Source: Fusarium oxysporum f. sp. lycopersici 4287 (taxonomy: Eukaryota > Ascomycota > Sordariomycetes > Hypocreales > Nectriaceae). From it: a DNA stretch of 64,000 nt. How positions within the stretch are numbered: the stretch's first letter is position 1; every line of letters starts with the position of its first letter. A model generated the notes under the pieces. That model worked only from the letters and a program-made list of their open reading frames with translations. It made no database searches and was not told where the DNA came from. The translations under genes were made by a program, and so were the position numbers. Shown piece by piece: positions 1 through 11,088 of the stretch. The stretch is from positions 1,753,467 to 1,817,466 of the forward strand of contig NC_030996.1 in the NCBI RefSeq assembly GCF_000149955.1, in the 5' to 3' direction.

Positions 1-2025
1 AATCGACCGGCTGAATCGCGCAATATGGCGCATCTCTTTTGGTCGAGCTACATCAGCATGCAGTCACTGCTGATGGGCTTGACAACCTAGAGAGTATTGT
101 TTGTGTTTCCCTGCTGCGCTACGCCACTCGACAACGCCCAGGCATCCATGGCGTGCATGTCAAGGGCCGCCGGGGCCGTAATAATGCTCTTCCGGGGTGG
201 GGTAGACAGGCTGTTTGTGGTAATTACTGCGTGGCACGAATCCCGAATCCTTTAGAGTTACTGGGCTGAAGAGTATTAGCACCGTGAAACCGATGTAATC
301 TGCATGCACCGCCACCACTCTGCATCAGTCGTTTACAGCCATTGCCTTGATTTGGGGTGTTCCTTTGAGCGGGGTTGATTTACTGGCATTGCGACTCTCA
401 GCCTGTTTCGATCTTCGATTGGGATCGTCTTTGATGGATTGCATTGGATCATCAATCCTGTCTACCGCGGTTACAGTATAAAAAATGGAATGCTTGGCAC
501 AGTAAGCATAAACTAGATCCTTCAGCCCTTCATAATCCGTCATCATATTACCCGTTTGGCTGCGGGATCGGCCGTTGCGATGCATACCTCCTTCACAAGC
601 TGCAAGCTACAGTTTCATCATATCCTCGCCGATGGACGAACGCTCTGGCAATTTGAATCCTTTGACGTCTCCCTTTTTACGGCCCTGGCAATATAACTGG
701 TCGTATCGTATATTCCCCCAGGGCTGACTCGTTGGAGTTGAGAGTCGCAGCGGGTCCCCGTGTCGGCGTAGCACGACCCTTCTAGCGTGCTTCTGTCATA
801 AAAAAAGAATCAGAGCCTTTCCAACGGCGGCAGTTCATCTGCAAAGGCTGCATTGACAAGCGGGGCCCTCTTCTCCTTTTTCGGCCAACACCAGGTTCCA
901 GCCTCCAGACAATGTCGACGGTAGATGGCTCGGCATTGCTAACCGTGAAGGTCATAACATGTTGTCAATATCATTTCCGTCAATACGAGCATCTCCATCT
1001 CATAGACTTTTGATAGCTTCCTCCTTTGTGTTCCGTGATCCGAGAAAAGGCGCTGGTACTTGGGCGGTACACGGCACGCGAGATAGACGATCAACCTCCA
1101 CTCCACCGTCATGCCGCTGGAACAAGCCATGAAACACCTTGTTCCCTGTCACATCTGACGATCACTAATTTCTCGTTACATAACCGACGGAGAGTCGACG
1201 ACCGAGAAGACAAAAACAGACCAATTCAATGTGTACCTGGCAGATTTAGCTCGTAAAGTTGAGCTATTGTTTTCTCTTGGTAATTGAGCACGCGACACAT
1301 GATTCAAAGGATACGACGTGGTCGGATGTGCCGAGCCTTTTAGTCACTCAGAATGGCGACAATTTGCTTGGTACGAGCGTGATCAACATTGGCACCTGGA
1401 CAAGCTTTTCTGGGTCGTGCACGGGGAGTTCGCTAATATTCTCACCACGCTAGCACAGATTTTGCTGTTTTTGTTTACTGTAGGGTAGTCTTGACTACAA
1501 ATTACCTTGAAATCTCAACAAGACTTGACGATGGTCCATGGAAATTTCGCTGAGTCTATTGCAAACTATTGGGAAGCTTCCGTTACATCTGTTTCTATCA
1601 CAGCTATTCAGCTGAGTCTTGTCTTGGTGAAATGAGCCAGAGAGAACATCGAGAACCATACCGCTGAAATGGGCCAAGTACGGTGATACATGAACGACAA
1701 TCCATGGTAACGAAAGGGTTTGATAACCAGACTTCCGCCAGTACACACCATTCCTTGAGCGCTTAATCTATAGTCTCTATTTAATAAACTTAGAATTTCT
1801 ATCTTTCTACTACGTACTCTCGATATGTTCTTATCTCAAAGTTTGGAATATCTCTCTTATCGATAATCTCATCCTAGTACGGCAGCCTGGGCTGCCTAAA
1901 ATACCCCCGCCTCCACACGTGATTTCGCGATTGGTTTTCGTGAACCGATTAAACCAACAGCTTTCTATCGCGTCCAGTCATGCAAGAATGTGGATATTAG
2001 CCCCCAAACGCATGCTGATATCGCG
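1..2025. other. Left-edge non-coding stretch
   Basis: No gene can be supported here. The open frames are all under 90 codons, mostly lack an ATG start and show no recognisable domain or splice-linked continuation. The part from about 1750 to 1900 is AT-rich and looks like promoter DNA for the gene that starts at 2102. Confidence 0.5.
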
Positions 2026-2033
2026 TATAAATA
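2026..2033 (+). promoter_or_regulatory. TATA box of the first DUF4246 gene
   Basis: TATAAATA lies about 70 bases upstream of the ATG at 2102, a normal TATA-to-ATG spacing for a fungal gene with a short leader. Confidence 0.5.
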
Positions 2034-2101
2034 AGAACAGCGCGTCTGCCCCAAATCAATTGTACCGAAAACTTCAAATATCTCAAGCCTATCGCGTCGC
2101 C

Positions 2102-4298
2102 ATGTTCTCTGACAAGAAGCCTGACCCTCCAACACTCGGCCGCTATCCGGGCCTCGGTATGAACCTTCGGTATCACAACTACCACCATGAAGGCGAAATC
2201 TATCCAACTGCAATTCACTATAACTCCGTCGGGGCTGAATCTGATATGTTGCTTGTGCGGGAGGCTGCCATGATGATTGTGATGAATCAATTGACGGATA
2301 AGCCTGACTGGCATGTAAAGGTATGAATGAGTGAATCTAACATCGAATGCAGAATGAAGCTCATTGGATCAAAGGTCTTTGATGAAGCCATCGCGGAGAA
2401 ATGGATTCAAGAAGCCCTTGCGCTTCCAGTTGATCCTTTGTATGACGAGATTGTGCAACATATGAACCCCGGATTCAGAAGCGGCGCTGGTTCTGGACCC
2501 GACAGGCTCAAGTACATCTTAGATCGGGGATGTCTCGAATATGTGAGAACGCTTAGTCATTTCTTCCGTTCCGCGCTTATTATTCCAGTGTATCAAAGAG
2601 CTTCGTGTCAAGGCCAAGTTCTTCGAGAAGACTGGTCTCGTACCAGCTTTGGATGCAAACGCAACAGTCATCAAATCAGATACGTTTATCGATGATACCC
2701 TCCATGAACGCCTTCGAAATGCCTTTGCGAAGCTTAAGGAAGAACAGAAAGATAACCCAGATTGGCATCCTCGAACCAATGACATGGTCCAGAACCTAGT
2801 ACACCCTTCTCTTTATCCTCTCGTGTACGGTCGTTCTCGTGTATTTAGCGACGAGGTAGTTGGCGTTGAAGATGCAGTCGACAAATGGAGCGGTAAAGGA
2901 GAAGTCATACCTAAAAAGCCAGCCGACGTCCCATCAGGTTACGATAATCGCTATCATATAAACTGGGCGGTGAATGGTAGTGATTCGCATAAACTGTTTT
3001 GGTCCGATGCCTATCAGTGGCTGCCGTCCAACGTCAAGCTCATGGATGATGGAAGCGTCAAGCTGACGAGCTACATCAACAATCTGCATCCCAAGCATAG
3101 TGATATTTATGAGACGGTTGAGAAACTCATCGAAAGAGCTCTTCCCGCCTGGGATCACAGTGTGTCGTTTGTAAGAGACTGGGACATCGTCTCCGCTGGC
3201 CGGACTGAGGCTCGCTTCCCGCGCCCTGAAAACCCCGAGTGAGTAACGGCTATTCACTGGAGTGAGACTGGGAAAAGGTCCACTAACGCTTGTAGTGATG
3301 AAAACGAGGAGAATTGGACCCCGCGAATCGATGACTTTACGCCTCATGATGCAGGGGAAGTTGAGTATGAAGATGTCATCAGAGACGCAGATGGCGAGCT
3401 CCTTTATGATACCCGCAAGAAAAATGCTTGGGAAGAGATCAGAGAGCCCGTTCAACCTGAGGCCCCTGAGTTCAAAGCATGGGATTATGGTGTCAAGCCA
3501 GGAATGTCATTGCGCGAACGGTTCAAGGACCTCCAAGTCATCGTCAAAATGGCCTCCATCGAGCTCACACCCGACAAACCGACATTTCCCGCAGGAGGGT
3601 GGCATGTAGAAGGTCAAATGAACGAGCACATTGTCGGTACAGCCCTTTACTACCTCGATTCAGAGAACGTAAAGCCCAGTTATCTGCAATTCCGCATGCA
3701 GACTGATTATTACCAAGAGGACTGGAATATCGGCCAGGATGCTTTTGGCTGGATGGAGCAAGTTTATGGGACCAACCTGAGAGGTGGGGATTGTCTTCAG
3801 CGTTATGGAAAGATCGAGACGAAGCAGGGAAGATTACTGGCGTTCCCGAATGTTTTCCACCATAGGGTTTCGCCCGTGGAGTTGGATGACAAGAGTAAAC
3901 CAGGACATCGACGTTTCATAGCGCTTTGGCTTATCGATCCGAGGACGAGGATTATAAACACGGGAAATGTGCCGCCTCAGCAGAAGAACTGGTGGATGGA
4001 GAGTGCATTCGGGGGCTTGAATGAGGGTAGTGCGAAGAATGTTCCCAACGCTGTCGCAAAGATGGTGTCTGAAGGAGAGCCAGAGCATGCTGCTCTGAAA
4101 GCTGCGGCAGAGAGTGGTAACCCCCTTCCGGAGGAGCTGGTGAATATGGTCCAAGATGAGGCTGATGAGTCGACGATGCCGATGTCGTTGGAGGAAGCGA
4201 AGGAGCATCGGTTGAAGCTGATGGACGAGAGGACTAGTTATCAGCGTGATGCAGAGCAAAGTTGGTCTGGCATCCAGTACAGTTTTTGCGAACATTAA
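2102..4298 (+). CDS. DUF4246 family protein (copy A)
   Basis: Four exons (2102-2320, 2375-2542, 2589-3238, 3296-4298) join in frame to give about 679 residues. The protein matches the fungal DUF4246 family and aligns along its whole length with the gene at 44662-46878. Both share the blocks DKPDWH, NDMVQNL and NNLHP and the C-terminal FCEH ending. No function is established for the family that I know of. The C-terminal half contains WHVEGQ (H449, E451), then HHRV (H534/H535) and GHRRF (R551/R552). This H-x-E...H...R order is what an Fe(II)/2-oxoglutarate dioxygenase uses, so oxygenase chemistry is inferred, not shown. No signal peptide or membrane segment is seen. Introns have GTATGA, GTGAGA and GTGAGT donors. 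Intron 1 is absent from copy B, while introns 2 and 3 fall at equivalent positions. Confidence 0.9.
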
Positions 4299-4665
4299 CC
4301 TTTGTGTTGAGCTTAATCTTATGCTTGTTTCAATGGACGGACTTTTAGGTTTGATGTAGGTTTGAAAGAAGTTATCAGTGCTAGATACTCTAAAAAAACC
4401 GATAAGGACAGTGGGTTCATTGCACGAAGATGTAAACTTTCTGAACTAAGCCGTTGAAAACCTTCCTTAAAAAGAATAGGCGACAGGCTGGGTTGACAAG
4501 ACCCATAAGGCAAGCCAGATGCGAGGATGGTCATGGGATTCCAAAGATTCCAGAATGAATATCAAAAGGATGGAAGATAAACGCAGAGACAGGGCAAGAA
4601 AGAGTAGACAGAAGAGGATAACCCCGAGAACAAGCTAGCCAGATACACGGACAAGTGCAACTCGC

Positions 4666-5478
4666 CTAAGATGACAACTCGTCGGCCTCCTCAGAGTACT
4701 CGCGAAAAAGGTCACGCCAGACAGCGTTCGTCTGATGAGCAGCACTAGCCACTGCCTGCCTCACCCGCTGTTCAGAGGAACCAACTCTTCTCTTCGCGGT
4801 GGATGGCTCATCGAGTCTTATACTGTCCTCCTCGTCTTACTCGTCCCCATTGGCGTCGGCTCTCTGACGTGAAGAGGCTTCCGAGGAAGGAGAACTCATT
4901 TGGTACTGACTGTTATTCTCCCCCAGAGAGTATTCGTCATCCGAGGGGGGGATCGTCGTCCTTTCATCGATGAGATCGGAGATTTCCCGAGACCTCACGG
5001 AGGATTCTTTGGGGTCGTGCCTGCTGGATGCGGTATCGGATTCTTTGATGGGACTTTTATCGAGGAACGGCCCAACTTTATCGTCACCATAGATATCTGA
5101 ATCCTCGTCTTCATCAGGGTTGGGTCGGCCAGCAGGAGTGCCGTCGTCTGGCGGCATGGGCGCGTGCGATGATGCGTCCCAGTATCTTTGCGCTGTGGCC
5201 TGCGCTGAGACTGATAACTTCTAGTATGTCTCGAATCAGATTTCCTAGCACCGCGTTTCCGATATCGCTTTCGTCGTCATCCCTGTCGGGTGACTCTTCT
5301 CGGCTCGACCCTTGATCACTGCTCAAGCGTTCGGTCAAGTCCACAAAAAGCTTTTCTAAGTTCTTCGTCGATGTTTCTGTTCTCAGGTGGCTCTTCTGGG
5401 CTTGATTTCGGGTGGCTGCTCGAGTTACTTGATGATCCCCGATCTAGCGGCGGTGACATTAATTCTAATACACCATCA
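4666..5478 (-). pseudogene. Broken C-terminal part of the coiled-coil protein gene
   Basis: Downstream of the stop at 5479 the minus strand keeps looking like protein-coding DNA rich in Asp, Glu, Ser and Pro, but no single frame holds. One stretch (about 5487-5320) reads a Ser/Pro/Glu-rich peptide and meets a TGA. A +1 shift at a run of five T gives a second peptide, and a third frame is open from about 5215 to a TAA at 4837-4839. After that TAA the same frame stays open to a TAG at 4666-4668. Around 4839 the string GAGTAAGA could instead be a splice donor, and CTAG at about 5490 could be an acceptor, but I found no intron set that keeps frame throughout. Decay or an unusual exon structure are both possible. 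Confidence 0.5.
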
Positions 5479-7017
5479 TCAGTAACCTAGAATTAGAAAG
5501 ACATCTAAGGTTGTCAACTGACTCAATCTGATCAATTCCTCATCTGGAGTCTGACGATCCTCTCTCGCTAGCCAATGATCGACCAACGCCTTGAACTGAG
5601 GGTCTTCGTTATCGCCGTCAAAGACGCGAAAATCATGAGCAGCAGCCCAACCTGTCTCACACTCCCACGGGAACCTCCTCTCAAGAGTAAAGAAGATGAC
5701 GGGGTATAGTCTCTTGTTCATCTTTCGTTGACCGTCTTTGTATCCCTCTGCCCAAACACCAGCGAAACCATGGCCTTTGTCATAGCAGGCCGGTAACTCA
5801 TCTACCGACTCCAACAGTCCACGGTCAACTGGCACGAGGTATTTGCTCCGAAATCGGGGGAAGGATTCCCAGGGCAGGACGTAGGCGGGATAGCAGATGC
5901 CATCGTCTGGCCACTTGATCCAGTAGATCGTCTTGGCGGTAATCTCAGCGGGATTTTCAGTGCCGTCCGGATCCCGTGGCAGAATCGTCCGTTTTCTCGT
6001 CGCTGCTGCTCGTCGGACGGGGACATGTCGCGGAATGGAGGGATTCACGTCACCAACACGCTCTGCCATCTCGCCGTCATTGCCTCGGTCATGTCGAGGA
6101 CGATACACGCGGTCAACAATGGCACTGTTGACTTGACACCCGGCCTTCCGCTTAGGTTGTATGACGACCCGATCATTGTGCGACTTTGCAAAGGCAGCGT
6201 CGCAACCAACGATCCTGATGCCAAAGGCTTCAATGGCCGATGCGCGAGTAGGATGGAGCCCATGCGCTATGGCATGCCTCGCGGCGGCCTGCGCTGGCCG
6301 CACAAGGCTATCGAAGGGCAAATCATGCTCTTGACACTGGAAGACATACCATTCACCGCTTCCTGCCGGTGTCTCCGTTACCTTCTGCTTGGTGAACCCT
6401 TCACCTATCTCTGCGGTCGTGATCTCACGACGATATGCACGACGCTTGGGAGATGGACGGTCTTCGGCGCTGTCGGGGCTAGTCCACTTGCTGCTGGGCG
6501 GACTGCGAAGTGCAGGGCGAGGAGAAGAAGGGAGAGAATCATTGCCTAGATCGAATGGCGCGTCGTTGTAGTTATCATCGTCTTCGTTGGCGGCCGGAGA
6601 AGGTGGAAGGTTCGGAATAGATTGTGTCCTCTCTCTCTCGTTGTGCATGAGCATGAGTTCCATGTGCTTTCGGGTCTTTGTCATAAACTCGTCGATAAAC
6701 GGCTTTGTATCATCAAATGCAACAGGATTCTTCCGTTCTTCCCTGGGGAGCTGCCGGGTGATTCTCTTCAGCTTCTCTCCCATTTCTTTAACACGAGTGA
6801 GAAGTCCATTATCATCTTGCCCAGTCTCTCGAAGCTCGGCGATCTTGGCTCCCATGCCTCTGACTTCTCTGTCGAGGTCTATATGTTCGTCCTTTACCCG
6901 TAACATCTGGTGCTGTAAGAGTTGCCTGAGGAGTGTTTCGGAGTTCTCAAAGACGGTCTTGGCAAGGGCCAGGTGCTGGAAGCATATCTCAGCCTGGGGA
7001 CTACAATCGCTAGCCAT
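5479..7017 (-). CDS. Hypothetical coiled-coil protein, fungal family
   Basis: A 512-codon frame from an ATG at 7017. Residues 1-110 are heptad-like and charged, predicted coiled coil. Residues 125-200 are acidic and Ser/Pro-rich with a basic KRR patch, a possible nuclear signal. The middle has a Cys/His-bearing block (YVFQCQEHD, then HAIAHGLHP). Residues about 340-480 form an aromatic-rich block (IYWIKWPDDG, YPAYVLPW, GWAAAHDF) that resembles a small barrel such as PWWP or Tudor, but I cannot assign it. Such architecture suggests a nuclear or chromatin-associated protein, by inference only. The stop at 5479 is probably not the ancestral end, because degraded coding sequence follows it. Confidence 0.7.
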   Translation of the reverse strand: MASDCSPQAEICFQHLALAKTVFENSETLLRQLLQHQMLRVKDEHIDLDREVRGMGAKIAELRETGQDDNGLLTRVKEMGEKLKRITRQLPREERKNPVAFDDTKPFIDEFMTKTRKHMELMLMHNERERTQSIPNLPPSPAANEDDDNYNDAPFDLGNDSLPSSPRPALRSPPSSKWTSPDSAEDRPSPKRRAYRREITTAEIGEGFTKQKVTETPAGSGEWYVFQCQEHDLPFDSLVRPAQAAARHAIAHGLHPTRASAIEAFGIRIVGCDAAFAKSHNDRVVIQPKRKAGCQVNSAIVDRVYRPRHDRGNDGEMAERVGDVNPSIPRHVPVRRAAATRKRTILPRDPDGTENPAEITAKTIYWIKWPDDGICYPAYVLPWESFPRFRSKYLVPVDRGLLESVDELPACYDKGHGFAGVWAEGYKDGQRKMNKRLYPVIFFTLERRFPWECETGWAAAHDFRVFDGDNEDPQFKALVDHWLAREDRQTPDEELIRLSQLTTLDVFLILGY

Positions 7018-8381
7018 GATTTCAGTGTATCTGTAATAATGAGAACTCAGGGGTCTGATAGTGGGGGTATCTGCAAAGGAAGTGTTTGGTAGTGGAAGTT
7101 GATGTTGAAGATAGCAAGGACGATGAAGAGAGGAAGAAGAGAAAGGGGGAACGAGCGAAACAAATAACTAGTTTCTGTGTGAGAACATGCCTGTTCCCGC
7201 GTCTATGCATCTACAAACAATTTATCAAGTTGAGGCGTCATAAAATTGTGTCTAGTTGTTTGTCATGTTACACAGTTTCCAAGAGTTGGCCACTGACAGT
7301 TAGGTATTTCTGGTTAAACATGAAGTGGCTTGCAGAAGTACATAGACTGTATTATCTCTTCGCTCTGTGCATTTTAATGCAAAAAGTAAAACTGCTAAAG
7401 AACCCTAAGAAGTATGAAATTTAGAGATGAAAAATATGGAAATAGTATTTCTTTGTCTTGTTGAAGATGTTCTCAGCAGTCTTGTGGCATGCCTGGTGGT
7501 CCCATGCTTGCCAAACCTTAAGGTCTAACATTTTGCGATGAGGCACGGTCTCCAGCTATATGCAGTACAGTGGAGTGCATCCATGGGTACTCAAAAGACA
7601 AGCTGTCATTCGTGTTACCCAATCTGCCAATGTGCTAGAGTACGTATCTGGCGAGTGATAAATCGTACTTTTCAAAGGCTAAGATGGCCTTGTCGATGCC
7701 ACGGTCTCTTTTTCCAACGAAAAGTGCCAAAAAAGGCCATTAAAGGCACTACAATACTGCCAAGAGAAATAGCTCCTCTTAAGTCTCTATAGAGACTCCT
7801 CTCGCAAGAGAGCAAACAAGCTGGCGTACATTAAACCGCTATCGCTTGTATGTACAACCATGAAAATTGATGGCCTGGAATATCACGTACAGTTTTCAGA
7901 GAACGAAAGTCCAAGAAATGGCACGTTTCGACAATATAAAGCATATAAACAACTCTGACTGCCTATAGAGTGTGCTCCGTGTTACCTCTTGACCATGCCA
8001 TTCAGGCGATGAGACAAGGATGCTCGGTTATCGCAGCAGTAACAATGTCGCACAAGCTTGAATCTAACGCTGAGACCTAGATCAGTGGTGTTGATAGCAG
8101 AGCTTGGATGTTTCAAGCGAATGCATGGCGCATGCCCCCCAGAAAGCAGTGCAGCCTTATGATCTCTTTGATGACTTGTCGTCAAGGATTAGTTACAGTA
8201 TCCTGGGTATTTCTCCTTGGCCTCTCAACGCTGAGACAACCATAAGCGGGCTTCAATATAAGCTGAGAGAATGGCTAATTGAATAATCAGCACCATGTAC
8301 AACGATATTTAAAACGGCATTTGAGCTTATTGGAAGTAACTTTTCCAGCAGAATTATTCACCGCACTTCACAAACATCACA
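7018..8381. other. Divergent intergenic region
   Basis: This lies between the starts of the minus-strand coiled-coil gene and the plus-strand gene at 8382. Open frames are short and unsupported. The sequence is AT-rich and probably holds both promoters. Nothing else is seen. Confidence 0.5.
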
Positions 8382-8951
8382 ATGGCTTCCACTAGATATT
8401 CGCCACTTGAGGAGGAACTATTCAGATTATATCGCGAATACCGGGAAACAAAGTCCATCGACGCCAAGGCTCTCTTTTTCTCACCGGAATGTCGTCAGAT
8501 ATGTCGCACAGACCCAGACTATGCCGCAAAAGACCGAGACACCATTCTCCGCTACCTTCGCGAATCAGGCGAAGTCCTCCAGAGAATCTATCACGAAGCG
8601 GGATGGGACATCAGTGAAATGGATCCAGCTTCTGTGAGAAGCTTTTACACCATGCGACCCCTTCTCCCGAACGAAACAGAAGATTTTGCAACGATCAGGG
8701 AATTAGCTCCTGCTGGCTTCGCGTCTTCGGAGGAGGTTCGCGACAAAGCAGAGGCTGAGACGTGGGAGGGGCTTAGAGTCAATATGTGGACGGAGGATAA
8801 TAAAGGAAGAGGTATTTTGGTCAAAGTTCAGTATTGGTGGCGGAAAGAAGACGGCGCGTGGAAGCAGATATTACATGATATTATGTTCTTAGGGCCTGTC
8901 GATGGGACGGAGAAGGATGGGAGAGGTATCTTGGTAGAGGAGAGAGTCTGA
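8382..8951 (+). CDS. Hypothetical small protein, NTF2/SnoaL-like
   Basis: A single-exon ATG frame of 189 codons. The N-terminal half is helical and charged (about residues 5-80). The C-terminal half has alternating hydrophobic residues ending in VQYWWRKEDG and WKQILHDIMF, a pattern like the beta strands of an NTF2/SnoaL-like cone. The fold is inferred from this pattern only and no catalytic residue can be named. There is no signal peptide or membrane segment, so it is probably cytosolic. It stands alone on its strand, with long gaps on both sides. Confidence 0.6.
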   Translation: MASTRYSPLEEELFRLYREYRETKSIDAKALFFSPECRQICRTDPDYAAKDRDTILRYLRESGEVLQRIYHEAGWDISEMDPASVRSFYTMRPLLPNETEDFATIRELAPAGFASSEEVRDKAEAETWEGLRVNMWTEDNKGRGILVKVQYWWRKEDGAWKQILHDIMFLGPVDGTEKDGRGILVEERV

Positions 8952-9052
8952 TACCACCAAGCCTCAATTTATTAACTGTCTGTGGAAGAAGTGTCCTTTG
9001 GGCAAGAATTAAAACATAAGGTTCTGTTTGTAAGAAACTTCAGTGCTTAGTA

Positions 9053-9151
9053 CCCACTAATGCCCCGTAGCCCGACTGCTGTTTATCGGAGGAGCAAAGA
9101 TCCAGAGACTCATTCTCTTCAGGAGCAGTCAGGTTACAGGGCATTAGTGGG
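9053..9151. repeat. Inverted repeat, 28-bp arms; possible MITE remnant
   Basis: The left arm (9053-9080) begins CCCACTAATGCCC. The right arm (9124-9151) is its reverse complement, ending GGGCATTAGTGGG. 25 of 28 positions pair, and the three mismatches are all transitions. The 43-base spacer is unrelated to either arm. It lies in the gap 8952-9467 between two plus-strand genes. No clear target-site duplication is visible. It could be a tiny transposon relic or a transcribed hairpin. Confidence 0.6.
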
Positions 9152-9190
9152 GGAATGTGCTTTATTTAACCCTGCAGTTGTGTTGCCTGT

Positions 9191-9233
9191 TGACAAGAAT
9201 TCTGTAACTGCTGACAAGAATGGAATTCTGTAA
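9191..9233. repeat. Short direct repeat
   Basis: TGACAAGAATTCTGTAA (9191-9207) recurs at 9212-9233 with a five-base GAATG-type insertion. The two copies are separated by four bases. It lies just right of the inverted repeat, in the presumed promoter of the F-box gene, and may be part of the same relic. Confidence 0.5.
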
Positions 9234-9467
9234 ACGCTGGATCCAGTAAAGTCCAGGCAGCAATAGCTCGCTCTAGGCCGCTACAGGCATAGCCTCCCAC
9301 CATTTCAGGTCACTCTTCTTACCAACAACACTACTCTAAGGCAATTTTTATTACCAGCAGCAACTGTCAACCTTATAAAGTGGCCATCCCCAATTCGTCT
9401 TGACAACTTCGCATCTCAATACTTAGGTTAAATAAAATATCTCTCAGTACTCTCTGACACTACGACA

Positions 9468-11030
9468 ATGCCCGGCCACTTTCTCGAGAGTCTACCACCT
9501 GAAGGACTATTCAGTATCTCGGATTATCTTGAGCTAGATGATCGAAAGAACCTCAGCCTGGCCAATTCCGGGCTTCGGACCGCGATGGCGCCATGTCTCT
9601 TCAAGGTACTACAAATCAATTGCCCGCTTGCAGAGGATCACATCTTGCCAACTATCGTCGATAAATATGGAGCGAATGTCCTGGAGCTGAGACTAAATAT
9701 CACTTTCTACCCTAACGAGATGCCTGAGAAGATGGAAGAGGAATCGATCGAAGAAGAGGAAGAGGAGAGTGACGATGAGCCTTCCGATATGGATATGTCG
9801 GAGAATCAGGAAAATAACGGCGATGAAGAGTCCGATCATGACTCAGAGTCTGAAGGGGTCATCGAACATTACACTGAAGATGATGTGGAAGACGATGATG
9901 AAGACAAAGACAGCGACAGTGACTCAGACGCTGGACCCAAATGGTACTGGACAAACCCTCCTGCTTCAGTCTGGGCTCGAAAAGAAGAAGACACATCAAT
10001 CATCCGGGATCTCATCCAGTTCAAGGGACTGCCACGCTGCAGAGCCTTGACTCTTCACACCAACGGCGAACAAGACTTTGAAGTGGATGCAGACTGGGAT
10101 AACAACGATATCGCCAACAACTACATCTACTTTTGCTGCGAACCTGAAGACTGGGAGGAAGTCAAGCGAAAAGAAGAGAGGTACTCATGGCGCGCGGCTT
10201 TGCGGGATATGTACAGTGACATCGCTACACTTTCGACAGTCGATGACTTTACGATTCAAAACTTTCTCCCGCGAAAACCCTCGTTCTGGCAGGAGAAAGA
10301 GTGGCCCGAGTTTCTCGGCCGGTTGAAGAAGTTGACTCTCAATACGTACGGTGGAAATAATGGCGCCGGCTGGCGGGTTAATACATTACCCGGCTTTCAC
10401 GCTTTCTTCAACGAACTGCCAACGACCGTTCTCGCTCATGCGAACGCGCTGGAATACTTTAAACTCAAGACTCACGACGATGGCTTTCTGGGAGGCGAAG
10501 GCTCGTTGTACATACCTCCTGGTTGCATGCCCTCCCTCCGGTCACTGCACGTAGACGGTATAGCAGTAACATCCGTGCTGAAAGATTACCTCAAAGCAAC
10601 AAACGGCACCCTGTCTAAACTCTGCGTCACGGAATGCGTGGCATTTACTTCCGACCCCAATGGCGACGATGCACCAAAGTGGGCTGATCTATGGAGAGCT
10701 GCACGTCAGGCTCTGAGAGCACCAGCGGAGGTTGTATGCGTGCCGACCAAGGAACGACCTATTACGGAAGATGAAGGGGATTACTATGGTGACGAGGTTT
10801 ATGTGCCACCGGCCGATGAGGATGATAGGATTAAGAGTTGGAGAAGGAAAGCAAAAGAGGAGGAAGGGCTTTGTATCTGGCCGTATGGATGGTTGGATGA
10901 GAAGTATGGATCTATATATCCTGATCATGAAGTTAATCTGGAACGTCTTGAGAATGGGGAGGATAACCTGGAGTTTAAATTGTTGATGAATGAGGTGAAG
11001 AGGGGAGGCGGTAAATGCACTGTATCCTGA
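9468..11030 (+). CDS. F-box domain protein with acidic insert
   Basis: A single-exon frame of 520 codons. Residues about 6-50 fit an F-box: LESLPPEGLFSISDYLEL followed by a Leu-rich helix ending APCLFKVL. F-box proteins recruit substrates to SCF ubiquitin ligases through Skp1. Residues about 85-155 are almost entirely Asp, Glu and Ser, a disordered acidic stretch. The remainder has spaced leucines (FLGRLKKLTLNTYG, ALEYFKLKTHDDG, SLRSLHVDG) like the irregular leucine-rich repeats common in fungal F-box proteins. No second named domain is visible. The substrate is unknown. Confidence 0.85.
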   Translation: MPGHFLESLPPEGLFSISDYLELDDRKNLSLANSGLRTAMAPCLFKVLQINCPLAEDHILPTIVDKYGANVLELRLNITFYPNEMPEKMEEESIEEEEEESDDEPSDMDMSENQENNGDEESDHDSESEGVIEHYTEDDVEDDDEDKDSDSDSDAGPKWYWTNPPASVWARKEEDTSIIRDLIQFKGLPRCRALTLHTNGEQDFEVDADWDNNDIANNYIYFCCEPEDWEEVKRKEERYSWRAALRDMYSDIATLSTVDDFTIQNFLPRKPSFWQEKEWPEFLGRLKKLTLNTYGGNNGAGWRVNTLPGFHAFFNELPTTVLAHANALEYFKLKTHDDGFLGGEGSLYIPPGCMPSLRSLHVDGIAVTSVLKDYLKATNGTLSKLCVTECVAFTSDPNGDDAPKWADLWRAARQALRAPAEVVCVPTKERPITEDEGDYYGDEVYVPPADEDDRIKSWRRKAKEEEGLCIWPYGWLDEKYGSIYPDHEVNLERLENGEDNLEFKLLMNEVKRGGGKCTVS

Positions 11031-11088
11031 TTTTGCAGATAAATGACAGGTGGCATGAGCAAGAGGATATACCGTCGTGTTTCTGACT

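Noticed and set aside
6025..7036. Several frames of 60-174 codons antisense to the coiled-coil gene
   Set aside because: They are shadows of the 512-codon minus-strand frame and have no start context or domain.
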